Origin: Tretioscincus oriximinensis
Taxonomy: Eukaryota; Chordata; Lepidosauria; Squamata; Gymnophthalmidae
Length of the DNA: 64,000 nucleotides
Assembly (NCBI GenBank): GCA_022410635.1
Contig: JAJVDF010000234.1
Span: 62,001 to 126,000 of the forward strand
Reading direction: 5' to 3'
The position numbers were made by a program, and so were the translations under genes. Below are positions 44,016-55,822 of the stretch, piece by piece (within the stretch, counting starts at the first letter, position 1; each line of letters starts with the position of its first letter). Under the pieces are notes generated by a model. It saw only the letters and a program-made list of their open reading frames with translations. It ran no database searches and was not told where the DNA came from.

Positions 44016-47000
44016 CATAGTGTTAGTAAATTATGGTTCGTGTAACATTAAAGAATCATGGATTGTATCCTGTTAATATCTCTGGGTTGTTTGCCTTTAA
44101 TTCAGTGAAGAACCAAATTTTACTAATCTCATCTCCATTGGTTGTTGTGTCTTTTCACTCTTTTCTAAAGAACTGTTAACCTTTTCAAACATAAATAGAA
44201 AACAGCAGGAAACTCCAAAGCTTTCTTCTACTGCTTAAGCCATATATTCAGCCATATGTATATTTCGGATTATCCTTTTGATGATGATTTCAGTGAACAA
44301 TCTTCATTAATACAAAGCAAATACCTGTTAGTGATGACTACGTGGCAATCCTTTAAAAAAGTAGAATGAATTTTCAAGCCTGTTCTTTCTGTATCTCTAT
44401 ATTGATTTATGGAGAAATGAGTGAATCATATAAACATTGAACGTATATTCTTTATACAAAAAACCTAGCTTGTTTAACCAAAGCAATGAAAGTGCTAAGT
44501 CCCTTCAACATATCTGTTCAAATTGTATAAGTAATCTAACAAAAATGCTCACAGGCTGAGATTATCAACTGTTGAGCTCACTTTTTATCACTTATCTCCT
44601 TCTCTGTATAATACATTCTGCAAAATAAAAATGAATTTTATGGGAAAAACAGAAACAAAGTTAAGGAGAAAGATACAGAGTACAATATTGCCAATATAAG
44701 GTATAGGCAAGGTTAATTTTAACACGATTTTCTGCTCTTTTGTCTTGAACCTATAATGGAGAAACCTGACTTTGTCTCATTAAAGAAATGAGGCCAACAC
44801 TGCATCCAAGGAGTTCTTGAATTTGGGAATTATCCAAGGCCTATGTTAGACTGACCTGTAAATTTGCATATGTATATTAGGAGCCCCCTTTGTGCGCGAA
44901 GTATGGAAGGCAGGCACCGCTGACCCAACTTCTCAGATGAACAAGGCTTTTCTCTGCACCAAGGGGAAAAGAGGGCAGGGTGAACGCCACCGTGTCAAAA
45001 GACCGGATGGCAAAGCATGACCATCCTCCCTCCCATCCGTTTTCCTCCTTACCTTACTTCCTTATATGCTGTAGTGCAGCGTGTTTGGATAACACAGCAG
45101 CTCACGCCAACAAACTGTTCTGATTATCACTACTTGTTGGCACGCAGCACAGTCATTACTACATCACACAGGGATATGGAATGGTATTGTTATTTCAGGA
45201 CAATCAATATCACTACTGGATATATTTACGGTTAGAAATCACAGTACAATCAACACAGTAATTTTTCCAGGAAGCATGTCATGAGCATGTTTCCTTGCTG
45301 CTCTTGATTGGACCAGAGGATAAAGGGCATGCCTTCCAGTCAACTCTGGCAGGCAGGACATTGCATATTGTGTTCATACATAAAAATCAATCTTAAATTT
45401 TGGAACAAAGGTTTAAAAGGGGGGAATCTTTTTATTCTAGAATGAATGCTTAAAAAGGGGAGAAAGGATAGTGAAATTCATGTTTTAATCTGCCCCCAGA
45501 AAAATTATAATGAAATGGCTGCACTATATAACCATTAAATGTAAACTAGGCTCCTACTATCAGATTTTTGTCAAAAATTAAAAATATTTTAGTATTCTTA
45601 TATTAAAATTATTTTTTCTTGCCCATACAAAATTATTACAATTTTTACTATTTAAGTTAGAATATTAATAGGTTTTGAAAATATAGATTCCATATTAATA
45701 CATATTAGTAACATTGCTTTACTGCGGTTGCTGTTTTTAAAATCTATTACCCAGCATTCCATTTATAAATTGTCTTCTTTAATATTGCAGAGACTTTGGT
45801 GTTTCTTTCAATAGATACACTGCATAAAATTGTGTAAGAATGATATATTTCCCAAGAAAAAATGAATCAAGCTCTCCGGCCACTGGGTGTTCCTGAGAAT
45901 TACCTTAAGCAATTGCCATATTCTATTTTAAGTTTCCTCTCATCTGACTTCAATCCTATGCATGATTTTTAGTGAGACCTGCTATTTAGTGGGGGCTTTT
46001 AAGACCACAGCTTCTATATTTTTTAACCATGAACATTGAATCTAAGTGAACTCCAAAAATCCCCTCGTTTTTGAATGGAACAAAAGTGTATAGGATTATA
46101 TACATACATTATAGGAAGAAGATGCTCAAGAATTTGAACATTAAACAGAATTAAAGAAAGTTGTCTCTTTTAAACTGTACCCTGAATGAATTTGGTAGTC
46201 AAGGGGTCATACTGAATACTTTAGTTTGATACATTATTCTTTTAATTGGGGCAGCTGCTCTTAAAATGGAAGTTAAATGAGATTAAAACCTGGAAATGAC
46301 TCATTACTTTTTGTCTCCTTTCAAAGAATGAAATAAAATGAGCTCTCTCTCCAATTTTAATGTGTGTATTCTAGAGAATATCATTTATAACTATATTTTA
46401 AACACAGTTTTCATTTTAAACTTAAAAAATATAAAGGTCCACTTCCAAATGTATTATATCTTTTTAATTTTATAGTGTTTAAATAGTACAGTAAACTATT
46501 CTTACAATGTGTTATTGTCTTGTGCAATTAATGTTGATTAAAAGAATGATTAAATTTCAAGAGCATAGTTTTGTAGCAAAGATTTCTTTCAGATCGTAAA
46601 GGTAGCTATGGCAACATGGTTTCTTCCTTTTATTAAATGGTAATAATATTACATAAATTAATTTAAATGTCAGCAGCCCCACCAAAAAACAACTAGTCCT
46701 TGTAACAGAATTCAGTAAACCTTTTGTGTTTCTAGGGAAAAAATCGTGCTTACATAGATAGCTTGTAATATACAAGGCAATCAACATGAAGGCTATAGCT
46801 TCAAAATGAATATTTAAATGTTTAAAAGTTCTATGTAAAATGGAATTATAATGCCCAAGGGTAAATTTCTGTAAAATGTTCCTTTGTGAATGCTGCTATT
46901 ATACTGGGGAAATGCTACTTAACCTGGCTAAAGCTATTTGCAGATTACTTATTTTCCATTTTGCTCAACAGTTACTTAGCTATTATAAGTTTAATAATTT

Positions 47001-48147
47001 ATGACATTTCAGAGTTCTTCTTAAATGAATATTATTTCCATTACATGAATACTTGCAACTGAGATCTTTTTATTTTATTTTTTGATTATTTGGTTAGTGT
47101 AACTAGACTTAGATAGTTTTTGAGTAACCATTAGTTTCATGTTCCATATAAGTATACATATTTTAAAGTGGTTGGATCTTTTTTACAAGGAGCGACATAG
47201 GAAAGCATTTTATGGATTAAAATTCTATCAGAAGCTTGTATTTGTTACAGAACTGCATTTAGTTACAAACTACTATAGTTTGTCTGAGTAGAATTAATAG
47301 TAGTAAGTTGTGTGTGTTTGTTTATGTGTATGTGCAATTGTTCATGGGAGACGAAAGAGAAGAGATTAAAAAAGAATTCAACTTCACCTAAGTATACACG
47401 TATACAAGTATACACCCAACTATACAAAAGAATAAATCATTTGGAAATATTTAATAGAGAAACTTGCAAAAATAACCCCCAAACACCCAAGAATCATAAA
47501 TCCAGATGACATTAAAATTGAATTAGAAAAAAAAGTCATGGATTCCTAGTGGGGATTGCTCTGCACTTTGTCCAGTGTTAGAGCTAATATACACACCATG
47601 ATCATCAACAAAAAATCTATAATGTTCTGTTTGAGCTTGCCTTAGACATTTAGTTGATTAAAGCAGAAATACCATTGATTAGATCAACTATTGTTTTCTG
47701 TATTGGAGATCTATTTTCTCTTTATCTGGGACTGAATTAATTTTATCTTCACTTCCTGTCTACACACTGTAACCACAAATCCTTTACTTTGCTAGCATTA
47801 ATGCAAATGTTTCAACATTAAAATCACTGGTAGCATAAAAAGTATGAATTCAAGCTAAAAATACGGATTCCACCCTAGGAATGACCTGATGCAAATATAT
47901 TCTAGCAATGACCATGACAGGCAGAACGTTTTGTCCCAATTGCATCTCTAAACACAGAATTCAGAATGCAACTTGATTTTTTTAAAAATCAGAAATCAAA
48001 GAACATGTCGGGATTAAGTAAATTCAGGTTACAACTGAATTCAAAAGGAAAAACGCATACTCATGTTGCAAATATATTTTTGCTAGTATTGTTCTGCATG
48101 ATTATATGTGAAATAATAATGTGAACATTTCATTTGCTGAGTCTCTC
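44016..48147. other. Repeat-poor intronic sequence, 4.1 kb
   Basis: No LINE, SINE or MITE recognised. The stretch 44870-45360 is more complex and less AT-rich than the surroundings. It could hold conserved non-coding sequence. Short (GTATACA)n-type repeats occur near 47390-47412. Confidence 0.35.
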
Positions 48148-48178
48148 TGAAATAGATAATTTTATATTATCTATTTCA
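48148..48178. repeat. Perfect 13-bp inverted repeat
   Basis: TGAAATAGATAAT, a 5-bp spacer TTTAT, then ATTATCTATTTCA. AT-rich hairpin with no recognised context. Confidence 0.5.
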
Positions 48179-51062
48179 CAAATAGGATATATTGATCTAA
48201 ATTTCTTTAAGGAAGAATTCCCCCTTTTCTTTCTTTCCCTTATTAGTTTAGTTGTTCTTAAATATATCTGAGATTATAATTCAATGGGAAATATCATAGT
48301 AATATATTTTCAATAAATTAGAAAGGGAGCAAATATGCTGTGCCCACAGAAACCCTCCTCGATATATAACAGATATAAAATGTTATTCAGGGATTGACTT
48401 GTGGACACCCATATATTAAATGAGTCAGCGAATCAGATTTCAACTAGATGGGTTCTATGGTCTCCCTTAAAAATTTACCGTAACAGAAAGTTACTTATCC
48501 AGTTTTTAATTCATGTGCAGATTTAGTTTTCCTAGTATTTGAATTTTAGCTACAGTGTATCCAAATGCTTATTAGCAGCTGGTTTGGGGGGCATTTTTAT
48601 TAGATCCACACGTTGGTTGAAATGGACATACATGTCACTGAAGCAGAGAACGGAAAGGAAGCATTCAGAAATATTTCAAATGTTATTTGCTGTTAAATGA
48701 GAAATGCTGTTTTGATTTTTCAACAATAATTCATTTTTCCTTGATTTTTGACCTTGTAAGGAGCAGAGCTTATTTCAAGAATGTTTTAGCTTAATTGCAG
48801 CCAGCAGAAAACATCCCTAATGGTCTTTCTTTTGTTCTTTTGGAGTTTGGCTTGAAGTCCTTCAGCTTTGAGAGATACCCTGAACCTGCTTTCTAGTTAT
48901 CACCATTTAATGAAGAAGGGAGCCATTCACTATCAAAACAGTGGGGTGCCTTTCGCCTCCATCGTTCCCTTTGAAAAAGTGTAGGGAAGGCATTTCTGTT
49001 TACTGGGCAAATGTGTAGAGGAGTTTTACTGGGGAAGCTTTTTCGTATAAACGTTTCTTCAAGAAGAAGAAAAAACTGATCTTCTAGAGCAGGAAGATTT
49101 CTCTTTATAAAAGGTCAAATTCTTTAATTCTGTTTTTGGGACATGTTTGTGTTGGATCTCAGCCAGCATTCTCCAGTACACAGTAGTGATGGGGAGGGGG
49201 GGAGCTTTTTCCTTCTCCACACCCAATTGCTGTTTGCCGTCAGTATAAACAGTTCCTTGCCGTAATAACAAAGTCAAATATAGCAAAGAACCAATTTCTG
49301 GAGGAATGGATTCCCCAAGCACTTCTTAACCATTTTTGGGAAGAATCGATCCATCTGTACGCACAGGAGAGGGAGGTAGTAGCTGTAAATTAAAGTGACA
49401 TCATATGTATTACCCCCATTGATCTGCTTTTAGACTGCAGCCAAGATAAAAGGAAATGGCATCAGGGAGGAAGTATGCTCATTTAGGCACAGATCCCAGT
49501 GTGATAATGGAGTAATAATAGAAATCACGCCACCGTCAATTGGTCCAGCGCATTAGTCTAGGGCACATTTCTCTTTGAGGAGGCTTTCAATGACTTCATT
49601 CAAGTGCAGGCTGTAGCAAATGGGATATTCAGCATACCAGCTGTACTTCTTTAGTGATTTGTGTCCTGGCTTAGGGGTGCAGTGCAAGTAGTCATGCTGT
49701 TGGATGCTCAAGTACATTTGTCTATGTCACATTTTTATGGCTGTGGAAGGTCAGTAGTCAAATGTTTCAATGACATTTTTTCTAGTATAAATTGTGGTCC
49801 TGGCATTTATTACATTATGCTAATACAGGAGTTGACAAATAGTTTCTCCTAAGGTGGGTGGTCTTCTGGGATAAGAGGCCAGTGACCTTGTTGAAAGTGG
49901 TGAGACTTGCAAGAAATGAGGTTCGTTTTCAACTGTGCTTTAAGTTACTGAGAGAGAAGCAGCCAGGGAGATCGTTAAGAAAATGCATTTGTTTTAAAGA
50001 TCTTTCATTGGGAATCTTTTCCCAAACAGTTGGCACTTGGGGATTCTTAAGATTACTTTGTAAATGATGTGCATCACAAATATATACATCTCATTTTTCA
50101 TCAAATTATTTTGTAAATGTGGAACTCTGAAAAATGCAAGCGGATACTGGCCGTTTGCCAGTATGTTTATTTTGTATATGACAGTGTCTGTTAGTTTTAT
50201 TTTCTGTTTTGTTTTATTACATTATGTCCTACATCATTTTTAACACAGTATTACAACCTCACTTTTGTGGAAGGGAGAGAAAAGGAGCAAAAGAAAAGGC
50301 ACAACTCAGCTTGAGTTGACATAAATTGATTACAATGTAGTAGAAATGATTTAAGATAATAGAAAATAATATACAGAATTATTCAACTTTTGAAAGATCA
50401 AGAAATCTAAGAACAACTACTCTTTCAGGGGAATGGCTTTCTAACTGGCATATGGTAATGTCCTTTAGAACATTCCTAACAGCCTTTACTGTACTCAGTC
50501 AGAACATATTTATTTCCTCTCCTCTCACTCGTACCCTTTCTTGAAAGAACATTTAGCAAAAACAGTCATGGGAAAATAACATTATTTTTGTTAGATAAAG
50601 ATGAGTTGGAATCCTCGCATTATAATACTGTAGGATAAAAATTTATTACATAGATCTTAGAAGAGGATGTGTTAAGAGTCTTGCATGATAGTATTGTGTA
50701 ACACATATGCACACACAGAGAAGGTTTTTTTTAGGGTTGATTCATTAGTGTATCCATATGAATTTTGGGTCAGTTAAATCCAGTCTTTCAATTTGGAGGG
50801 AGAGGTTATTGTTCTGAGTGCTCTTGTCACTTCTGGGACAATTTTGCCTTTATCTATCCATTTATCCATCCATCTATGTAACTTACCACCTGTGAGGATA
50901 TTCTTCTTGGTACACTATACTAAATATGCTGTAAATCTTTTTCTTCTTGATCTCTAAGCTGTTATGAGAAGCATACCTACTTGCTAGAAATTCTGGTTCA
51001 TATATTTTTGGAATTCTACAGTGTTAAATATTTGTGACAGATTTCTAGCTCTAATTCTAGAA
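48179..51062. other. Repeat-poor intronic sequence, 2.9 kb
   Basis: Possible eroded CR1 end near 48440-48480 (AACTAGATGGGTTCTATGGTC). Otherwise no repeat. 48560-48920 and 49360-49640 are the most complex parts and would be the first places to test for conservation. Confidence 0.3.
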
Positions 51063-52030
51063 CGTAAGAACATAAGAGGAGTCCTGCTGAATGGGGCCAG
51101 AACCCATCTAGTCCAGCTTTCAGTCTCACACTGAGACCCACCATTTACATTTGGGCAGTCTGAACAGAAAAAGGCAAAATTGTCATCTTTCTTGACTCCC
51201 TGCAAATAGTACTTCAGGAATCCGGCCTGTTGCTCCATCCCAGAGGCAGCATCAAATGATCCACCCTATTAGCTTTTTATACCCTTGATGTACATAAACC
51301 TGTCTAATCATGTCTTAACACTATTCAGGTACTATCCACTAGCCACTGGAAGTAAATTCCAAAGGCCCATGACCTTCTGGGTAAAAAATACTTTCCTTTG
51401 TTTGTTCTCACTCTTCTACCCATCAGTTTCAAGGAATGCCTCCTGGTGCTAGTGTTGTGTGATAGAGAAAACAGTTTTTCCTCTATTCACCTTATCTCTC
51501 AATGCATAGTTTTATACATTTCAGTCANATCACCTCACCATCTTTCAAGGGTGAAGTGGCCTAGATATTGCAGCCTGACTTTGTAAGGACGATTCTCCAG
51601 TCCCTTGATCATTCATGTTACCCTTTTCTGCACCTTCTCCAGTTCTACAATATCTTTTTTGAGATGATGTGACAGAATTGTACACAGTATTCCAAATGTG
51701 GCCTTACCACATATTTATAAAAAGGCAAAACTTATTTTAGATTCTTTTCCGTATGATCCCCAACATTGAATTCGCTTTTTTTACTGCTGCTGCACACTGG
51801 GTTGACACCTTCACAGAACTATCCACCAACACCCCAAAATCCCTTTCCTGTTCAGTCACAGAAAGCTTGGTATCCATCAGTTAATATGAGTAATTTGGGA
51901 TCTTTGCCTCAATATGCATACTTTGCACTTAAGTTGAAGTGCATTTACCACTTTGTTGCCCACACACATTTCAATAGATCACTCTGGAGCTCCTTACAAT
52001 CACTTTCTGTTGTCACTACCCTGAACAGTT
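51063..52030 (-). mobile_element. CR1 LINE, 3' UTR and C-terminal RT portion
   Basis: It starts with the CR1 3' terminus in reverse (TAAGAACATAAGAGGAGTCC) and contains the reverse of GGAGCAACAGG and of the coding blocks also seen at 33500-33000 (for example AGAAAAGGGTAACATG, GTTGCCACACTGGGTT-like, TTGCACTTAAGTTGAAGTGC). It ends at CCCTGAACAGTTTTGG, just before where FADDTK would be read. Stops and indels are frequent; N at 51528. Confidence 0.85.
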
Positions 52031-52486
52031 TTGGAAGGTTTTTGATAAAGTCCATCATCAAAGTCCGTCATCAAAAAAGATCCAGACTTAGTCCTGGATC
52101 AGAAACTGTCTAAAAGACTCTCCTTATTTTTCATTCCTCCCTCTTACCTTTTTCTTTTTTTTTTTCCTGCCCCTCTCCCTTATGTTTCCTTTCTAGATTC
52201 CACTCTTCGGGGGTGGGGGGGAATGATGTTAGTTCTCTCTGTCCTGTGATTTCACGCTTTTATTTTACTTTCACTTCTAGTTTTTTAATAGCTTTGGCCA
52301 CCAACGGGAACTTGCCAGCGGGAAGGCTAGCTGATGCTATTGGTCTGTATCCCCATGAAGGTGGAACAACTTGCTTGATTATAACCCAGTGTCTCATTTT
52401 GCTTGCTGTTTTAGTTCTTTAGTTATTGCTGAAGTTAATTCCTAACTTCTGGTCTTATTTTTGGATTTATTTATGTTAATAAATAT
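52031..52486. other. Non-CR1 segment between two CR1 pieces
   Basis: It replaces the part of CR1 RT expected between the FADDTK region and the 'DVVYLDFxKAFD' region. It includes a short direct duplication (AAAGTCCATCATCAAAGTCCGTCATC), a pyrimidine-rich tract and a G-run (GGGGGTGGGGGGG at 52209). It is either an insertion or sequence between two independent CR1 copies. No tail or duplication identifies it. Confidence 0.4.
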
Positions 52487-52884
52487 CCATCAACAAGATT
52501 GTCTTCCTTGTCATTTCTGGATTGGAAACTCTATAATCCTAACAGTATCAACTGGATCCCTTGTGTCCACATATTTATTAACACTCTCAAAAATTCTTAA
52601 CAAGCTTGTAAGACATGATTTATCTTTGCAGAAACCATGCTAAATTTCATTTAGCAATGCATGCTTCTCCATGTGTTTAGCAATTTTATCCTTGATTATG
52701 GTACCCAACATTTTAACTGGAACTGATATTAAACTGATTGAACTATAATTTCCAAGATCAACCTGGAATCCTTTTTTGAAGATTGGTGTTACATTTGCTA
52801 CCTTCCAATCTACTGGCATAATGCCTGATCTTAAGGAATTATTAAATATTTTGGCTAGAAGTTCAGCACTTTCACATCTGAGCA
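52487..52884 (-). mobile_element. CR1 LINE, central RT portion
   Basis: The minus-strand frame 52894-52640 encodes ELLAKIFNNSLRSGIMPVDW, KVANVTPIFKKG and NYSSISLISVPVKMLGTIIK, which are the conserved CR1 RT blocks also read at 63740-63560. It continues towards the 'STDKSC..NL' region at 52600. Probably the upstream half of the same CR1 insertion as 51063. Confidence 0.85.
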
Positions 52885-52965
52885 TATTCCACAATAAAGC
52901 ATTTTGTGGATTGGTTTATTCCAGAATATCCATTCTTCGTTGTGGAATGTTGTAGAATATTGTGA
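52885..52965 (-). mobile_element. 107-bp MITE family, copy 2 (partial)
   Basis: TATTCCACAATAAAGCATTT and GGTTTATTCCAGAATATCC are the reverse complement of the centre of the MITE at 37673 (GGCTATTCTGGAATAAAGC ... TGCTTTATTGTGGAATA). Confidence 0.6.
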
Positions 52966-52973
52966 AGCCAGTT

Positions 52974-53064
52974 ACTACTACTGCTGCTGCTACTACTACT
53001 ACTACTACTATTACTACTACTACTACTATGATTATGATGATTAGTGGTGGTGGTAGTGGTAGTA
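52974..53064. repeat. (TAC)n / (TGC)n microsatellite
   Basis: TACTACTACTGCTGCTGCTA then repeated TAC units with TAT/TGA variants, ending in GTGGTGGTGGTAGTGGTAG. Confidence 0.9.
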
Positions 53065-54776
53065 ATAAGCCAATGAATAAATTTGATATTATACATTAGT
53101 TAAAACAGTTATCTGCCTTTGGAGAGAGAGTGTTTTCTCAGGCAAATGTCAGTATAAATTTAGTATCAAGAACAGTTCTGTTGGATTGAATTTGGTAATT
53201 TTGTCCTTCAACTAGCATAATGGGACAGGAACATTCTCATTTTAAATAACCATGTCTCCAGTTATAACATTAAAAATACCTATATTATCATTAAATAGAT
53301 AACCATCATGCATCAGTGGGATTTTCATCATGGGTAATCTTTGCATTGCAAAGAACTAACATACTTTTTCATTAACTTTGGTTTTTAAAGTCACTTAATT
53401 CAGATTTGACTTTTAAAGACTCTAATTAGAGATCTCTCACAAGTCTCTGAGACTTTTTAGTAAGTTTGATGGGGCAAGGTCAGGGCAGTGATGGGGCAAG
53501 GTCAGGGCAGTGATTTTCTTAGAAGAGTCCAAGGAAGAAACAATGTTTTCACAATTATGTGGTAGAACCTTCACCTGTTCTATGCTGCAACAAATGAGTT
53601 TAGCATGGATAGAAAGCTTTTTCACATTGTGATTCCAGATGATTCCACTGCCTTTCAAGAGCTGTAATTGAACCTGTTTATTTGAAGTGAACGACTTGTG
53701 AGAATATTGTGATCTAAATTATTTTTTAAATGTTGGCATTCTGCCTAAAAGCATTTTGAATACTGTTATAAACACACACACGCCCACACGCACAGATATG
53801 CACACACAGTGTTTGTTGAGGAGAAAAACAAAACAAAAAGTAAAATTACAAATAATTTCTGAATATATATGTCTCATCTTCATCCACCCTCATTCCAGCA
53901 ATTGAGTGCAATGTCCTCCATCAGCCAGAGGAGGCTTTGATTACTTCTTTCTGCTTAATCTTGGTTTTAGCTTTTGCTCATGATCCTAATATTGTACAAC
54001 AACAACATTTATTCTTCAAACATGTTCTTTTTTCTGATGACAAGGGTTGAGGTATCTCTGTGTTGTCTTCCTTATAGATTCCATAGGTTTCTTGCTCGCA
54101 CATACCCCTTCATGGATTCTGGGATAAGCTTTTGTCTGTTGAATCATTTTCTCCACATGAAGAAGGGGCAATTTGTTCCGACTGAAATGATCTGAGTTTT
54201 TTAATAGGTCACTTCACTCATTGGTTGCAAGGATGTCTCGACTCCCTAGACTTTACTTTTGATACTTTAGAACTGCCTAAGATTCTTTATTATACTGTGT
54301 TCAGTCTGGTTTATTGCCTTTTGGGCCATTTTTCTATTCCTGTGAAAGGGACTATGAATGAGAGCTAAAAAGCAAAATGCACAGCCTTCATGTTGATGTG
54401 ATTTGTTCTGTTGGGTCAAATTGTTCAGCCAGTTTGGCTATCTAAACCACACCAATGTGTTTTGGTGTAATCTGAACTGCGTCAATTAATTTCAGATAGC
54501 TAAATTGGCTGAAACCAGCCTGGAGAGATTGACCCTTGATTGAAAGCAAAGATTTATTACACCAAGCCTTGTTTTTGCTCTCTAGCTTGGCCTACATCTG
54601 GAAAGCATAATAATGGAAGTTTTAAAGAAAAGGGGTCTTGTCCACTGCTTTTGTCTCCTCTTTGTTCCAACAGTTCTTATACCATTTCTTGTGGTTTCCA
54701 GTCAAGTATCCCATGATGGTAATGTCTAAGGTTGTTATTGTTAATCATCTGTCAAATATATTAATGGAAAAAGAGT
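53065..54776. other. Anonymous sequence with a 22-bp tandem duplication
   Basis: GATGGGGCAAGGTCAGGGCAG(T) occurs twice in tandem at 53468-53511, exact. (CA)n at 53773-53810. The rest has no recognised feature. Confidence 0.4.
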
Positions 54777-54870
54777 AAACAGGTATCCAGCATCAGTCCA
54801 TGAAATGCTGAAAGCTGAATCACTCAGATGCCAACAGACTGCTGGTTGCATGATGGGCTGAAACATGAAA
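54777..54870. repeat. Left member of 7.4-kb inverted repeat pair
   Basis: From TAAACAGGTATCCAGCATCA to GGGCTGAAACATGAAA it matches the reverse complement of 62112-62207 with about three mismatches in 95 bp. The identity stops at a TA on the outer side. Confidence 0.8.
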
Positions 54871-55088
54871 AGGCTTACATTTGATCTTCCCCACTAGGTT
54901 GTGGTGGTTCCCATGTATCTACTTGCATTCAGTTGCAATTTCTTGCAATTCTTGCTTTTGAATAGCTGGGTTGTCTAGAGCTACAGGCTAGTGGAAGGTA
55001 CTCACCCCTCCCCATGTCCAACACAGGGCTTCCAAACCCCATCTCCCAGATGAGAGATGGATTCCTTAGCAACTGAGCTATCCTGGGT
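54871..55088 (-). repeat. tRNA-derived SINE, copy 5
   Basis: On the minus strand: head CCAGGATAGCTCAGTTGCTAAGG, B-box-like GGTTTGGAAGCCC, body TAGCTGACTTG-like and GGGAACCACCACAACCTAGT, end GGGGAAGATCAAATGTAAGC. It starts directly at the inner edge of the inverted repeat. Confidence 0.75.
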
Positions 55089-55269
55089 TTTTTTGTTTTT
55101 GTTTTTTAGTGGGCTGGAGACTTGTAATTAAAAGAAAATGAACTAGTTAGCAGTACCAGGGAATTAAAAATAAATAGAAAAAAGAAAACAGCCCTTCCCA
55201 TTTTTTTTTAAAAAAGCATTAGTTGTTTCAGTGATAAAAATCTTGGCATATGCATTTCTCTCTCTAATT

Positions 55270-55814
55270 CAGCGGTTCTCAACCTGTGGGTTGGAACCCT
55301 GGTGGGGATCGAACGACCAAAACACAGGGGTCACCTAAAGCCATGTTTCCAATGGCTTTAACTGCTAAAGGATGCTCCCGGATGTCAGCGCTGGCCACGG
55401 CGATCTATCACACGTGATCGCGGTCCGCATGCCCACACTCAACATGGTGGCCACGGCCTCAGTGCCGGCGCTGATGGTTTTGGTGGCTCTGGGCGTTGGA
55501 CTGATCCTTGTGCTCCGCAGGCTGATGAGCAGGTGCGTCCGTGCTGTGGGATCGGCGCTGATATGGGGCAAGACGGTGCTGATCACCGGGGCCAACTGCG
55601 GGATCGGCAAGGCCACGGTGGCCGAGCTGCTGAGACTATGTTTAAATTATGTTTGATTTGTAGCAATGAAAATACATAATGCATATCAGGTATTTACATT
55701 CCGAATCATACGTGTAGCAAAATTACAGTTTTGAAAGAGACACCAAAATTGGGTCACCACAACATGAGGAACTATATTGTGGGGTCATGGCATTAGAAAG
55801 GTTGAGAACCACTG
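55270..55814. mobile_element. SPIN-like hAT element carrying a captured gene fragment
   Basis: Ends CAGCGGTTCTCAACCTGTGG and, inverted, CAGTGGTTCTCAACCTTTCT form hAT terminal inverted repeats. The flanks CTCTAATT (55262-55269) and CTTTAATT (55815-55822) form an 8-bp target duplication with one change. Subterminal sequence (GATCGAACGACC, ACAGGGGTCACCTAAAG, GTAGCAAAATTACAGTTTTG, GGGTCACCACAACATGAGGA) matches the SPIN family as recalled, a hAT spread by horizontal transfer among tetrapods including squamates. There is no transposase: the middle (about 55345-55640) is a GC-rich retinol dehydrogenase fragment. It would depend on an autonomous SPIN copy elsewhere. Confidence 0.88.
55444..55638 (+). 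pseudogene. RDH14-like: Captured retinol dehydrogenase 14-like exon fragment
   Basis: The open frame encodes an N-terminal hydrophobic anchor (PALMVLVALGVGLILVL, about residues 7-23) and an SDR cofactor-binding start: GKTVLITGANCGIGKATVAE then LLRL. TGANCGIG is the TGxxxGxG Rossmann motif. The residues around it fit RDH14 better than RDH11-13 by recall. It stops after LLRL, where a host gene would continue with the next Rossmann strand; SPIN sequence follows at about 55640. The Asn/Ser/Tyr/Lys catalytic residues are absent, so it cannot be an enzyme. The frame is open from 55372 to 55656, includes possible upstream 5' UTR, and is much richer in GC and CpG than its surroundings. Origin by capture into the hAT element is inferred from position. 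Confidence 0.8.
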
Positions 55815-55822
55815 CTTTAATT

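Noticed and set aside
43120..44018. Overlapping minus-strand open frames of 90-171 codons
   Set aside because: They overlap in all three frames inside a GC- and trinucleotide-rich repeat block, with no domain or splice structure.
53437..53658. Minus-strand peptide with CPDLAPSN, reminiscent of mariner transposase 'YSPDLAPSD'
   Set aside because: Only eight residues match, the preceding catalytic block is absent, and the motif sits in the 22-bp tandem duplication, so chance is likely.
55365..55616. Minus-strand open frame across the captured dehydrogenase fragment
   Set aside because: It is the complement of the plus-strand frame that carries the recognisable SDR motif.
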